Of a stretch of DNA of 64,000 nt, positions 8,730 through 17,214 are shown piece by piece. The stretch lies in assembly GCF_002890915.1 (NCBI RefSeq), contig NZ_POUT01000005.1, positions 1 through 64,000 of the forward strand. Reading direction: 5' to 3'. This DNA comes from Stutzerimonas stutzeri (lineage in GTDB: Bacteria; Pseudomonadota; Gammaproteobacteria; Pseudomonadales; Pseudomonadaceae). The stretch's first letter is position 1, and each line of letters opens with the position of its first letter. Under the pieces are notes generated by a model that was not told where the DNA came from, did no database searches, and saw only the letters and a list, made by a program, of their open reading frames with translations. The translations under genes were made by a program, and so were the position numbers.

Positions 8730-9900
8730 CGTCGCACTCCTCGGGCAGTCGTGCCCAGCAGTCGGCCAGCGCCTCCAGCAGGCGCTCGAGCTGCGCATCG
8801 GTGTGGGCCGCGGTGAAGGTGATCCGCAGCCGCGCGCTGCCGGCCGGAACCGTCGGCGGGCGGATGGCGCCGACCAGGATGCCGCGCGCGCGCAGCAGCG
8901 CCGACAGCCGTAGCGCCCGCTCGCTGCTGCCGACCAGCACCGGCTGGATCGGCGTCGGGCTGTCCATCAGCGTCAGGCCGATCCGCGCCGCGCCGTCGCG
9001 AAAACGCGCCACCAGACGACTCAGATGCTCGCGCCGCCAGCCTTCGCTGCGCAGCAGCTCCAGGCTCTTGAGTGTGGCACAGGCGACCGCCGGTGGCTGG
9101 CTGGTGGTGTAGATGTACGGACGGGCGAACTGGATCAATGTCTCGATCAACTCCTCGCTGCCGGCGACGAAGGCGCCCGCCGTGCCGAAGGCCTTGCCCA
9201 GGGTGCCGACCAGCACCTGAACCTCGTCGCTACCGAGGCCGAAGTGCTCGACGATACCGCCACCGGAGGCGCCCAGCGGGCCGAAGCCATGGGCGTCGTC
9301 GACCATCACCCAGGCGTCGCGCTTTCTCGCCTCGGCGCACAGCGCCGGCAGTCCGGCCAGGTCGCCGTCCATGCTGAACACGCCATCGGTCACCACCAGG
9401 GTGTTGCCGACGGCCTTGTCCAGGCGCTTGGCCAGGCTCGCGGCATCGTTATGCAGGTAGCGCGAGAAACGCGCGCCGGAAAGCAATCCGGCATCGAGCA
9501 GCGAGGCATGGTTGAGGCGATCCTCCAGCACCGTGTCGCCCTGCCCGACCAGCGCGGTGACCGCCGCCAGGTTGGCCATGTAGCCGGTGGAGAACAGCAG
9601 CGCGCGCGGGCGGCCGGTGAATTCGGCCAGCGCCTCTTCCAGCGCATGGTGCGGCGTGCTGTGGCCGATCACCAGGTGCGAGGCGCCGCCGCCGACGCCC
9701 CACCTCGCGGCGCCCTGCTGCATGGCGGCGATCACCTCGGGGTGATTGGCCAGGCCCAGGTAGTCGTTGGAGCTGAAGGCCAGCAGGCGCTCGCCATCGA
9801 CCACCACCTCCGGCCCCTGCGGCGTCTCGAGCAGCGGGCGCTGGCGGTAAAGGTGTTCGGCGCGGCGGGCGGCGAGGCGGGAAGCGAGATCGAAGGACAT
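8722..9900 (-). CDS. bioF: 8-amino-7-oxononanoate synthase BioF
   Basis: The 392-residue PLP enzyme condenses pimeloyl-ACP with L-alanine. The PLP-binding lysine is in [25 protein letters not shown] holds the Asp and His that contact the cofactor, and [13 protein letters not shown] is the family's N-terminal signature. The ATG at 9900 ([12 protein letters not shown]) matches the family start; 32 extra upstream codons run into a palindromic repeat and are rejected. The 108-base gap to bioB contains two repeat units, the only sizeable gap among the bio genes. Confidence 0.97.
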   Translation of the reverse strand: MSFDLASRLAARRAEHLYRQRPLLETPQGPEVVVDGERLLAFSSNDYLGLANHPEVIAAMQQGAARWGVGGGASHLVIGHSTPHHALEEALAEFTGRPRALLFSTGYMANLAAVTALVGQGDTVLEDRLNHASLLDAGLLSGARFSRYLHNDAASLAKRLDKAVGNTLVVTDGVFSMDGDLAGLPALCAEARKRDAWVMVDDAHGFGPLGASGGGIVEHFGLGSDEVQVLVGTLGKAFGTAGAFVAGSEELIETLIQFARPYIYTTSQPPAVACATLKSLELLRSEGWRREHLSRLVARFRDGAARIGLTLMDSPTPIQPVLVGSSERALRLSALLRARGILVGAIRPPTVPAGSARLRITFTAAHTDAQLERLLEALADCWARLPEECDDA

Positions 9901-9920
9901 GGCGACTCGGCGTGGCAAGC

Positions 9921-10002
9921 GGTGGATAACCGCACGCGGGTTATCCACCCTACGCAGGCGTCGAGTCCGGCGTAGGGTGAATGACGCGCAGCTCATCCAC
10001 CA
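9921..10002. repeat. Two GTAGGGTGGA-type palindromic repeats between bioB and bioF
   Basis: The first unit pairs GGTGGATAACC (9921-9931) with GGTTATCCACC (9939-9949) and runs into CCTACGC. The second, 9970-10002, begins GCGTAGGGTG and ends CTCATCCACC with weaker pairing. Both belong to a dispersed family also seen at 11908, 12996, 13042, 52924 and 52995. Lying inside the biotin operon, they could slow or partly stop transcription, or affect message stability between bioB and bioF. Confidence 0.75.
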
Positions 10003-10008
10003 TGGATA

Positions 10009-11064
10009 TCAGGCGGTGGCGTCGTAGAACAGCTTGGAATCGCGCTGCTCGACCAGCGCCTGCTCGATGGCGGCCTGGTGCACCTCGTCGGAATGCTCCT
10101 CGCGCTCCTCGGGCTTGATGCCCAGGCGCTGGAACAGCTGCATGTCCTTGTCCGCCTGCGGGTTGGCGGTGGTCAGCAGTTTCTCGCCATAGAAGATCGA
10201 ATTGGCGCCGGCGAGGAAGGCCAGGGCCTGCATCTGCTCGTTCATCTGCTCGCGGCCGGCGGACAGGCGCACATGGGACCTGGGCATCATGATCCGCGCC
10301 ACGGCGAGCATGCGGATGAAGTCGAACGGATCGACGTCCTGCTCCTCGGCCAGCGGCGTGCCCTTGACCTTGACCAGCATGTTGATCGGCACCGACTCCG
10401 GATGCTCCGGCAGGTTGGCCAGCTGGATCAGCAGGCCGGCGCGGTCGTCCAGCGATTCGCCCATGCCGAGGATGCCGCCCGAGCAGATCTTCATTCCCGC
10501 GTCACGCACGTAGCTCAGCGTCTGCAGGCGTTCCGCGTAGGTCCGCGTGGTGATGATGTTGCCGTAGAACTCCGGCGAGGTGTCGAGGTTGTGGTTGTAG
10601 TAGTCCAGGCCCGCGGCGGCCAGCGCCTGGGTCTGCTCCTGGTCGAGCTTGCCGAGGGTCATGCAGGTTTCCAGGCCCATGGCCTTGACCCCTTCGACCA
10701 TCTTCAGCACGTAGGGCATGTCCTTGGCCGACGGGTGCTTCCAGGCCGCGCCCATGCAGAAGCGCGTCGAGCCGATGGCCTTGGCCTCGGCCGCCGCCTC
10801 CAGCACCTTCTGCACCTCCATCAGCTTCTCTTTATCCAGGCCGGTGTTGTAGTGGCCGGACTGCGGGCAGTACTTGCAGTCTTCCGGGCAGGCGCCGGTC
10901 TTGATCGACAACAGGGTGGAGACCTGCACGCGGTTGGCGTCGAAGTGCCGGCGGTGCACGGTCTGCGCCTGGAACAGCAGGTCGTTGAAGGGTTGCTCGA
11001 AGAGCGCCTTGACCTCGGCAAGAGACCAGTCGTGGCGGGTGGCGGAAGCGGAGGTGGCGCTCAT
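10009..11064 (-). CDS. bioB: Biotin synthase BioB
   Basis: The 351-residue radical-SAM enzyme inserts sulphur into dethiobiotin to make biotin. The SAM-cluster motif CxxxCxxC is in [26 protein letters not shown] and [11 protein letters not shown] are conserved segments around the SAM and [2Fe-2S] sites. The ATG at 11064 ([13 protein letters not shown]) has AAGGA 7 bases upstream and agrees with other Pseudomonas BioB proteins; the longer frame adds 26 unlikely residues. First gene of the operon, with a BirA-type operator and a TTGACA promoter element between it and comF. Confidence 0.98.
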   Translation of the reverse strand: MSATSASATRHDWSLAEVKALFEQPFNDLLFQAQTVHRRHFDANRVQVSTLLSIKTGACPEDCKYCPQSGHYNTGLDKEKLMEVQKVLEAAAEAKAIGSTRFCMGAAWKHPSAKDMPYVLKMVEGVKAMGLETCMTLGKLDQEQTQALAAAGLDYYNHNLDTSPEFYGNIITTRTYAERLQTLSYVRDAGMKICSGGILGMGESLDDRAGLLIQLANLPEHPESVPINMLVKVKGTPLAEEQDVDPFDFIRMLAVARIMMPRSHVRLSAGREQMNEQMQALAFLAGANSIFYGEKLLTTANPQADKDMQLFQRLGIKPEEREEHSDEVHQAAIEQALVEQRDSKLFYDATA

Positions 11065-11113
11065 GGGCGTTCCTTGTATAAATATCGGCTCGGCGGCCTG
11101 GCACGGATGCGAA

Positions 11114-11167
11114 ATGGTTAGCCAAGCCCGAAGCGCTGTCAACCAGGAAGGGAATCATGGTTAACAA
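11114..11167 (-). promoter_or_regulatory. bioB promoter with BirA-type operator
   Basis: The half-sites CTGTCAACC (11136-11144) and GGTTAACAA (11159-11167) flank a 14-base spacer. They match the proteobacterial BirA operator TTGTAAACC-N14/15-GGTTTACAA at 7 of 9 and 8 of 9 positions. On the minus strand a perfect -35, TTGACA (11142-11137), overlaps the left half-site; 17 bases on, AACCAT (11119-11114) is a weak -10. The start of bioB is 50 bases further. The right half-site begins three bases into comF's start region, so BirA-biotin could also hinder comF. Confidence 0.72.
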
Positions 11168-11861
11168 CTGGTCGATTATTGAACAGCACTGCCTGCTGTG
11201 CGACGAACCCTGCGAGGGTCATCCGCTCTGTGGCGCCTGCGAGGCCGAGCTGCCCTGGCTCGACGGCCAATGTTCCATCTGCGCCCTGCCCTTGCCCACG
11301 CGCGACCTGGTCTGTGGCGAGTGCCTGAAACGCCCGCCGTCCTACGATCATGTCGAGGTGCCCTGGCGCTTCGCCTTCCCCGTGGATGCGCTGATCACCC
11401 GCTTCAAGCATCAGGCGCGCTGGCCGTTCGGCCGGCTGCTCGGCGAACGCCTGGCGCACCACCTGGAACATGCCTTCGCCGACGGCCTGCCGCGGCCGGA
11501 CGCCCTGTTGCCAGTGCCGCTGGCCCGCCGGCGGCTGCGCCAGCGCGGCTTCAACCAGGCACGGATGCTCGCCGACTGGCTTGGCCGGGGCCTGGCCATT
11601 CCGGTCGAGGCGGCCACCCTGCAGCGGCTGGTGGATACGCCGCCGCAGCAGCAACTGGACGCCGCCACGCGCCGGCGCAACCTGCGCCAAGCCTTCGCTC
11701 TCTCGGCCACGGCCAGGGTCGAGGATCGCCACCTGGCACTGGTCGACGACGTGCTGACCACCGGTGCCACCGCCGAGGCGCTGGCTCGCCTGCTCAAGCG
11801 GGCCGGTGCGGCGCGGGTGGATGTCTACTGCCTGGCGCGTACGCCCAAGCCGGGTGGCTGA
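11157..11861 (+). CDS. comF: ComF family phosphoribosyltransferase-like protein
   Basis: A 234-residue protein with an N-terminal Cys-rich zinc-ribbon part (CLLCDEPC, CGAC, CSIC, CGEC) and a C-terminal type I phosphoribosyltransferase fold with the PRPP loop LVDDVLTTGAT. ComF/GntX proteins are needed for DNA uptake in naturally competent bacteria and may help move single-stranded DNA into the cytoplasm. Here the gene stands divergent from bioB, the usual Pseudomonas place. The ATG at 11157 is preceded by AGGAAGGG; the codons just after it overlap the right half of the BirA-like operator. Confidence 0.93.
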   Translation: MVNNWSIIEQHCLLCDEPCEGHPLCGACEAELPWLDGQCSICALPLPTRDLVCGECLKRPPSYDHVEVPWRFAFPVDALITRFKHQARWPFGRLLGERLAHHLEHAFADGLPRPDALLPVPLARRRLRQRGFNQARMLADWLGRGLAIPVEAATLQRLVDTPPQQQLDAATRRRNLRQAFALSATARVEDRHLALVDDVLTTGATAEALARLLKRAGAARVDVYCLARTPKPGG

Positions 11862-11907
11862 GCGGCCGGCCCGCGAACCGACACCTTCTCCAGCATGTCG
11901 CCTGTCC

Positions 11908-11943
11908 GGTGGAAATTCGCTGCGCGAGATTTCCACCCTACGT
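11908..11943. repeat. GTAGGGTGGA-type palindromic repeat
   Basis: GGTGGAAAT (11908-11916) pairs with ATTTCCACC (11929-11937), followed by CTACGTA. It lies in the 113-base gap between comF and srkA, both on the plus strand. Same family as the units at 9921 and 52995; the latter has the closest stem sequence. Confidence 0.7.
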
Positions 11944-11974
11944 ACACTGAACGACCCAGCCAGCGGAGCCGCTC

Positions 11975-12949
11975 ATGTCCCATCCCTTCGATACCCTCAC
12001 GCCGGATCTGGTCCTCGACGCCGTGGAGAGCATCGGCTACCTCAGCGATGCCCGCGTGCTGGCGCTCAACAGCTACGAGAACCGCGTCTACCAGGTGGGC
12101 ATCGAAGACGAAGCGCCGCTGGTCGCCAAGTTCTACCGGCCCGGCCGCTGGAGCGACGCGGCGATCCTCGAGGAACACCGCTTCAGCCTGGAGCTGGCCG
12201 AACACGAAGTGCCGGTGGTGGCGCCGCTTGAGCGCGACGGCACGACGCTGTTCGAGCACGCCGGCTTCCGCTTCGCCCTCTTTCCCCGCCGCGGCGGCCG
12301 CGCGCCGGAGCCGGGCAATCTCGACCAGCTCTATCGCCTCGGCCAGTTGCTCGGGCGCCTGCACGCGGTGGGCGCCAGCCGGCCGTTCACGCACCGCGAA
12401 AGCCTGACCGTGCAGCGCTTCGGCCATGACTCGCTGGCCACCCTGCTGGAAGGCGGCTTCATTCCGAAGAGCCTGCTGCCGGCCTACGAATCGGTCGCCC
12501 GCGATCTGCTCGGGCGGGTCGAGGAGGTCTTCGCCAGCACCCGTTTCAACTCGATCCGCCTGCATGGCGATTGCCATCCGGGCAATATCCTCGCCCGCGA
12601 CGATGCCTTCTACCTGGTCGACCTCGACGACTGCCGCATGGGCCCGGCGGTGCAGGACCTGTGGATGATGCTGGCCGGCGAGCGCCACGAGCGCCTCGCC
12701 CAGCTGGCCGAACTGGTGGACGGCTACCAGGAATTCCACGACTTCGCGCCGCGCGAACTGCCGCTGGTCGAGGCGCTGCGCGCGCTGCGGCTATTGCACT
12801 ACAGCGCCTGGCTGGCACGGCGCTGGGACGACCCGGCATTCCCCATGAGCTTTCCCTGGTTCGGCAGCGAGCGCTACTGGGGCGAGCAGGTCCTGATCCT
12901 GCGTGAACAGACCGCGGCCTTGCAGGAAGAGCCGCTCAGGCTGTTCTGA
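11975..12949 (+). CDS. srkA: Stress response protein kinase SrkA (YihE)
   Basis: The 324-residue protein belongs to the aminoglycoside-phosphotransferase-like kinase fold. In E. coli SrkA (YihE/RdoA) phosphorylates Ser/Thr and counters the MazEF death pathway under stress. Visible motifs are the catalytic loop LHGDCHPGNILARDD (Asp base and Asn) and the metal-binding LVDLDDCRMGP, the equivalent of DFG. VAKFYRPGRWSD supplies the ATP-site lysine. The length is normal. The ATG at 11975 opens MSHPFDTLTPDLVLDAVES, the family start. In many gammaproteobacteria it sits next to dsbA; here its neighbours are comF and rlmJ. Confidence 0.93.
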   Translation: MSHPFDTLTPDLVLDAVESIGYLSDARVLALNSYENRVYQVGIEDEAPLVAKFYRPGRWSDAAILEEHRFSLELAEHEVPVVAPLERDGTTLFEHAGFRFALFPRRGGRAPEPGNLDQLYRLGQLLGRLHAVGASRPFTHRESLTVQRFGHDSLATLLEGGFIPKSLLPAYESVARDLLGRVEEVFASTRFNSIRLHGDCHPGNILARDDAFYLVDLDDCRMGPAVQDLWMMLAGERHERLAQLAELVDGYQEFHDFAPRELPLVEALRALRLLHYSAWLARRWDDPAFPMSFPWFGSERYWGEQVLILREQTAALQEEPLRLF

Positions 12950-12995
12950 GAAACGCGCCAGCGTTTACGGCCTCACCACCGAAAGAGTGCGCCAT

Positions 12996-13067
12996 GGTGG
13001 ATGTGAAAAGCGACATCCACCCTTGGATCGGGCCTGCGTAGGGTGGATCGCGCTTTATCGATCCACC
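12996..13067. repeat. Two tandem GTAGGGTGGA-type palindromes
   Basis: Unit one pairs GGTGGATGT (12996-13004) with ACATCCACC (13013-13021). Unit two pairs GGTGGATCG (13042-13050) with CGATCCACC (13059-13067), led by GCGTAGG. They fill most of the 140 bases between the convergent genes srkA and rlmJ and could serve as a two-way transcription end. No T run follows either stem. Confidence 0.75.
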
Positions 13068-13089
13068 GGGCGGCGATCCGCCCCGTAGA

Positions 13090-13929
13090 TCAGGCCTCCT
13101 CGATCAGCCAGTCCAAGCGCCAGCTCCCTTGGCTCTGCGCCAGCTGCTCGGCCAGCCAGGGCAGCAGCTCGCGCAGTTCTTCCTCCAGCCCCCACGGCGG
13201 GTTGGCGATGGCCAGGCCGGAGCCGCTCAGACGACCGGCATCGTCGGCCGGATGGACGAACAGCTCGGCGCGCAACAGCTTGGGCGCGCCGCAGCGGGCG
13301 AGGTCCTGGTAGAAGCGCTTGAGCTGACGTTCGTCCTTGATCGGGTACCAGATCGCACCGATGGTCTGGCGCATGCGCCCCAGTGCCTCCTTGAGCGCCG
13401 CCACGCAGCGACCCAGTTCGTCGGCCTGCTCGAACGGCGGGTCGATCAGCAGCACCACACGCTTCTCCCGCGTCGGCATCAGCGCCCGCGGCACGTGCCA
13501 GCCCTCGCCCAGGTGCACCGCGACGCGGCGGTCGCCGGCCATGTTGTCCTTGAGCAGGGCGCCATCCTCGGGATGCTTCTCGTTGAGCTGCAGGCGATCC
13601 TGCTCGCGCGTCAACCGTCGCGCCAGCTCCGGCGAGCCGGGGTAGTAGCGCAGCGCGCCGTCGGGGTTCAATGCGCGGATCACGCCGAGGTAGTCGTTGA
13701 GCAGCGCCGGGCGCGCCTCCGCCTGCCAGATGCGGGCGATGCCCTGCAGCCATTCTCCCGTGCGGCTGGCCTGGTCGCCCGCCAGGTCGTAGAGGCCGAC
13801 GCCGGCATGGCTGTCGAGGTAGGCGAACGGCGCCTCCTTGCGCGACAGCAGGGCGAAGATGCGGCTCAGCGTGAGGTGCTTGAGAACGTCGGCATGGTTG
13901 CCGGCATGGAAGGCGTGGCGGTAGTTCAT
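13090..13929 (-). CDS. rlmJ: 23S rRNA (adenine-2030-N6) methyltransferase RlmJ
   Basis: A 279-residue SAM-dependent methyltransferase that modifies A2030 of 23S rRNA. The N-terminus MNYRHAFHAGNHADVLKH is the RlmJ signature, YLDSHAGVGLYDL is the SAM-binding motif I, and LLIDPPFE is motif IV (the family usually has DPPYE). The ATG at 13929 follows GGAG by 7 bases; the much longer open frame upstream is antisense to nothing useful and overlaps the LysR gene. Convergent with srkA. Confidence 0.96.
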   Translation of the reverse strand: MNYRHAFHAGNHADVLKHLTLSRIFALLSRKEAPFAYLDSHAGVGLYDLAGDQASRTGEWLQGIARIWQAEARPALLNDYLGVIRALNPDGALRYYPGSPELARRLTREQDRLQLNEKHPEDGALLKDNMAGDRRVAVHLGEGWHVPRALMPTREKRVVLLIDPPFEQADELGRCVAALKEALGRMRQTIGAIWYPIKDERQLKRFYQDLARCGAPKLLRAELFVHPADDAGRLSGSGLAIANPPWGLEEELRELLPWLAEQLAQSQGSWRLDWLIEEA

Positions 13930-13955
13930 GATGGTCTCCGAAACAGCCGGCAAGC

Positions 13956-14843
13956 TTACCCGCTGAGCGGGCTTCGCGCGCGCATCAGTTCCAGCAGCAG
14001 CGCCAGCGGCGGGTGCTCGCCCGCATCGCGTCGGCGCACCAGCAGGGTGGTGGTCGCCCCCAGCTCCGCCGCGATCGGCTGGTACTGCACCAGATGCCCG
14101 CGCGGGTGGCGTTCGAGCAGGCTGCGCGGCAGCAGGCCGACGCCCATGCCGGCGGCAATGCCGGCGAAGATCGCATCGATCGAGCCGTAGCTCTGCCGTG
14201 CCGCCACCTGGAGCCCGCGGCGCGCTGCCCAGCGTTCCAGGCGTTCGCGATAGTGGCAGCCCTGCGGGAAGCCCAGCAGCGTCTGCGGGCTCTGCTCGAG
14301 CCGCTCGGCCTCGCGCCCCAGCGGCAACACCAGCATCAACTCCTCCTGCCAGATCGGCAGGCAGTCGAGCTGGGCATGCTCGAACGGGCCGCCGATCAAG
14401 CCGGCATCCAGCTCGCCAGCCAGCACGCCTTCGACCAGGCGCCGACTGGGCCCGGTGCTCAGCTGCAGATTGACCTTCGGTGCGCGCCGATGAAAGGCGG
14501 CCAGGACTTCGGGCAGACGCACCGCCGCGGTGGTTTCCATCGAGCCCAGGCGCAGCCCGCCGGTCCAGACATCCTCCTGCACGCTGCGCCAGGCCGCCTG
14601 GCAAAGCTGCTCCAGTTGCTCGGCGTGAGGTAGCAGGCGCTCGCCGGCCGGGGTCAGCCGCAGGCGCTGGCCCTGGCGCTGGAACAGCCGGGTATCGAGC
14701 TGCTGCTCGAGCAGCCGCAGGCGCGCCGAGACATTCGACGGCACGCAGCTCAGGCGCGCACCGGCTGCGCTGAGCGAACCTTCGCGCGCCACGGCGAGGA
14801 AGAACTTGAAGAGCTGCGGGTTGAGCCGCTGCCAGGCACCCAT
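13956..14843 (-). CDS. LysR-family transcriptional regulator
   Basis: A 295-residue regulator. Residues 8-66 form the winged helix-turn-helix (LFKFFLAVAREGSLSAAGAR then SNVSARLRLLEQQL), and the rest is the two-lobed periplasmic-binding-protein-like effector domain. The ATG at 14843 has GAAGGA upstream. It diverges from the nitronate monooxygenase gene at 14993 across a 149-base gap that contains a clear inverted repeat, so it most likely controls that gene and itself. The effector is unknown. The recognition-helix residues SNVSARLR depart from the commoner PAVSxxIxxLE pattern. Confidence 0.92.
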   Translation of the reverse strand: MGAWQRLNPQLFKFFLAVAREGSLSAAGARLSCVPSNVSARLRLLEQQLDTRLFQRQGQRLRLTPAGERLLPHAEQLEQLCQAAWRSVQEDVWTGGLRLGSMETTAAVRLPEVLAAFHRRAPKVNLQLSTGPSRRLVEGVLAGELDAGLIGGPFEHAQLDCLPIWQEELMLVLPLGREAERLEQSPQTLLGFPQGCHYRERLERWAARRGLQVAARQSYGSIDAIFAGIAAGMGVGLLPRSLLERHPRGHLVQYQPIAAELGATTTLLVRRRDAGEHPPLALLLELMRARSPLSG

Positions 14844-14859
14844 CGATCCTTCACCAATC

Positions 14860-14885
14860 GTGAAAATTGACTGCAATATTTTTCA
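14860..14885. promoter_or_regulatory. LysR-type operator in divergent gap
   Basis: GTGAAAA (14860-14866) and TTTTCAC (14879-14885) form a perfect 7-bp inverted repeat with a 12-base centre, in an AT-rich patch. It starts 17 bases before the LysR start codon and lies 108 bases before the monooxygenase start. LysR regulators usually autorepress from such a site and activate the divergent gene. Arms contain the T and A of a T-N11-A-like box. Confidence 0.6.
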
Positions 14886-14992
14886 CTAACCCTCCACAGG
14901 CGACAACGACTAAGGTGCGCACGACGACCGCACCAGCCGTCCGGATCGCCCGGGCGCTCATCGAGTCGGTCACCACCGTAACGGAGCACGTC

Positions 14993-16036
14993 ATGTCCCT
15001 CAAATCCCTGCTCGGCATCGAACTGCCCATCATCCAGGCGCCCATGGCGGGTGCGCAGAACCATACGCTGGCGGCGGCGGTCTGCGAGGCCGGCGGCCTG
15101 GGCTCGATTCCCGCCGGGATGCTCGACGCCGCGGCGCTGGAGGCCGAGCTGAGCGCCCTCGAGGCGCTGACCGACAGGCCCTACAACGTCAATTTCTTCT
15201 GTCATCGGACGCCGGCCGCCGAACCGGCGCGCATCGACGCCTGGCATCGCCTGCTGGCGCCATTGCTGGCCGAATTCGACGTCGATCCGGCCAGCATCCC
15301 CAGCGGCGCGACCCGCCAGCCGTTCGACGCGGCGATGGCCGAGGTGCTGGAACGGCACCGGCCGGCGATGATCAGCTTCCACTTCGGCCTGCCGGAAGCG
15401 CAGCTGCTGCAGCGCGCGCGCGCCACCGGGGCGAAGATCGTCTCCAGCGCCACTACGCTCGCGGAAGGCCGCTGGCTGCAACAGCACGGCGTCGACGCGG
15501 TGATCGCCCAGGGGCTGGAGGCCGGCGGCCATCGCGGCATCTTCCTCGGCGAGGACCTGACCACCCAGGTCGGCACCTTCGCGCTATTGCCGCAACTGGT
15601 CGCCGCGCTGGACGTGCCGGTGATCGCCGCCGGCGGTATCGCCGATGCCCACGGCGTGGCGGCGGCGCAGGCGCTGGGCGCCGCCGGCGTGCAGCTCGGC
15701 ACCGCTTATCTGCTGTGTCCGGAAAGCCGTGCCAACCCGTTCCATCGTGCCGCCCTGAAGAGCCCGCAGGCCGCGCATACCGCACTGACCACACTGTTCA
15801 GCGGCCGTCCGGCACGCGGCATCGTCAACCGCATCATGCGCGAACTCGGCCCGCTGCCCGACGGCGTGCCGCCTTTCCCGCTGGCCGGCAACGCCATCGG
15901 CGCGCTACGAGCGAAGACGGAAAGCCGCGGGCTGGATCACTGCACGCCGCTCTGGGCCGGGCAGAACGTCAGCGGCTGCCGGGAAATCCCCGCGGCCGCC
16001 CTGACCCGCGAGCTGGCCGCCGGCTGGCGCGGCTGA
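14993..16036 (+). CDS. Nitronate monooxygenase family flavoprotein
   Basis: A 347-residue FMN enzyme of the nitronate monooxygenase (formerly 2-nitropropane dioxygenase) family, which oxidises alkyl nitronates such as propionate 3-nitronate to aldehydes or ketoacids and nitrite. Motifs seen are PIIQAPMAGAQN, YNVNFFCHRTP, GLEAGGHRGIF with the catalytic His, and AAGGIADAHGVAAAQALGA for FMN phosphate binding. The ATG at 14993 has GGAG 9 bases before it; the frame upstream is the promoter. It is divergent from a LysR gene and its stop lies one base from the end of the convergent fni gene. Substrate not certain. Confidence 0.9.
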   Translation: MSLKSLLGIELPIIQAPMAGAQNHTLAAAVCEAGGLGSIPAGMLDAAALEAELSALEALTDRPYNVNFFCHRTPAAEPARIDAWHRLLAPLLAEFDVDPASIPSGATRQPFDAAMAEVLERHRPAMISFHFGLPEAQLLQRARATGAKIVSSATTLAEGRWLQQHGVDAVIAQGLEAGGHRGIFLGEDLTTQVGTFALLPQLVAALDVPVIAAGGIADAHGVAAAQALGAAGVQLGTAYLLCPESRANPFHRAALKSPQAAHTALTTLFSGRPARGIVNRIMRELGPLPDGVPPFPLAGNAIGALRAKTESRGLDHCTPLWAGQNVSGCREIPAAALTRELAAGWRG

Positions 16037-16037
16037 T

Positions 16038-17078
16038 TCAGCCCGCCGCCCGCACCAGCGGCGCCCGGGCCAGCGCAGCGAGGTCGGCCGAGCCGGTGCA
16101 GAAGCAGACGATGCGCAGCTGTTCGGTCAGCACGCGGAAGTGCTCGACCACCGCCGCGCTGGAATCGAGCGCGCTTTGCAGCACGGCGGCGGCCTGGCCG
16201 ACCAGGTTGGCGCCGAGGGCGATCGCCTTGGCCGCGTCGATGCCGTCGCGAATGCCGCCGGAGCCGATCAGCGTGGCCTGCGGGCAGGCCCGGCGCACCG
16301 CCTGGATCGCCTCGGCCGTGGGGATGCCCCAGCCGGCGAACGCCTCGGCCACCGCACGCTGCTGCGCACTGGCCGCGCGCGCCGCCTCCACCGCCGCCCA
16401 GCTGGTGCCGCCGGCCCCGGCCACATCGAGCACGTCGACGCCAGCCTCCAGCAGCCGTCGCGCCACGTCGGCCGAAAGCCCGGCGCCGACTTCCTTGGCC
16501 ACCAGCGGTACCTCCAGCGTGCGCGCCAGCCGCTCGATGGCCTGCAGCACGCCGCGCCAGTCGCGATCGCCGCCCGGCTGCACGGCCTCCTGCAATGGGT
16601 TGAGGTGGATGATCAGCGCATCGGCCTCGATCATCGCCACCGCGCGCCGCACCTCGTCGAGGCCATAGCCGCGCACCAGCTGCGCCGCGCCGAGGTTGGC
16701 CAGCAGCGGCACGTCCGGCGCCAGCCGGCGCAGCTCGCCGGTCAGGCCGTGGTTGGCCGCGCCGGATTCCAGCGCCACGCGCTGCGAGCCCACGGCCAGG
16801 GCGATACGCAATTCCTGCGCGGCTTCGGCCAGGTGCCGGTTGATCGCCGCCGCCCTTCGCGCGCCGCCGGTCATCGAGCTGATCAGCAGCGGCGCGGCCA
16901 GCGGCCGGCCGAACAGCTGCGTCGAGAGGTCCACCGCATCCAGGTCCAGTTCCGGCAGGGCGCAGTGCTCGAAACGCCAGGTATCGAAGCCGCTGGGCGA
17001 CGGGCGGCGCTCGTGCGCCGGGTCGAGGACGATGTCCAGGTGGTCGTTCTTGCGTGTCGTCAGCTCGTTCTCGGTCAT
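16038..17078 (-). CDS. fni: Type 2 isopentenyl-diphosphate isomerase
   Basis: A 346-residue FMN- and NADPH-dependent isomerase that interconverts isopentenyl and dimethylallyl diphosphate. The N-terminus [10 protein letters not shown], the segment [10 protein letters not shown], and [17 protein letters not shown] (with the conserved Gln) are signatures of Fni/IDI-2, as is [13 protein letters not shown]. Length is normal. Pseudomonads make both diphosphates by the MEP pathway, so this gene is dispensable and patchy; in some species it accompanies carotenoid genes, but none is seen here. The ATG at 17078 follows a run of Gs. It converges on the monooxygenase gene with a single base between the stop codons. 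Confidence 0.93.
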   Translation of the reverse strand: MTENELTTRKNDHLDIVLDPAHERRPSPSGFDTWRFEHCALPELDLDAVDLSTQLFGRPLAAPLLISSMTGGARRAAAINRHLAEAAQELRIALAVGSQRVALESGAANHGLTGELRRLAPDVPLLANLGAAQLVRGYGLDEVRRAVAMIEADALIIHLNPLQEAVQPGGDRDWRGVLQAIERLARTLEVPLVAKEVGAGLSADVARRLLEAGVDVLDVAGAGGTSWAAVEAARAASAQQRAVAEAFAGWGIPTAEAIQAVRRACPQATLIGSGGIRDGIDAAKAIALGANLVGQAAAVLQSALDSSAAVVEHFRVLTEQLRIVCFCTGSADLAALARAPLVRAAG

Positions 17079-17214
17079 GCTCGTGCCCCCCTACTGCCAT
17101 GCCCGCAGGATGCCAGAAGACGCGCGGTTTTATGCACTATCACCCGAATGTATGGAGCTAGGCAGCGGCGCCGCCGCCTCCTTAGACTCGAACGCATAAA
17201 AACGGAGGTTGACC

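Noticed and set aside
11090..11110. TGGCACGGATGCG near bioB as a second sigma-54 promoter
   Set aside because: The -24 half fits, but the -12 TTGC is missing at the required distance.
13090..14604. Long version of RlmJ (504 codons)
   Set aside because: The extra 225 codons lie under the LysR gene; the true start at 13929 has GGAG and the family N-terminus.
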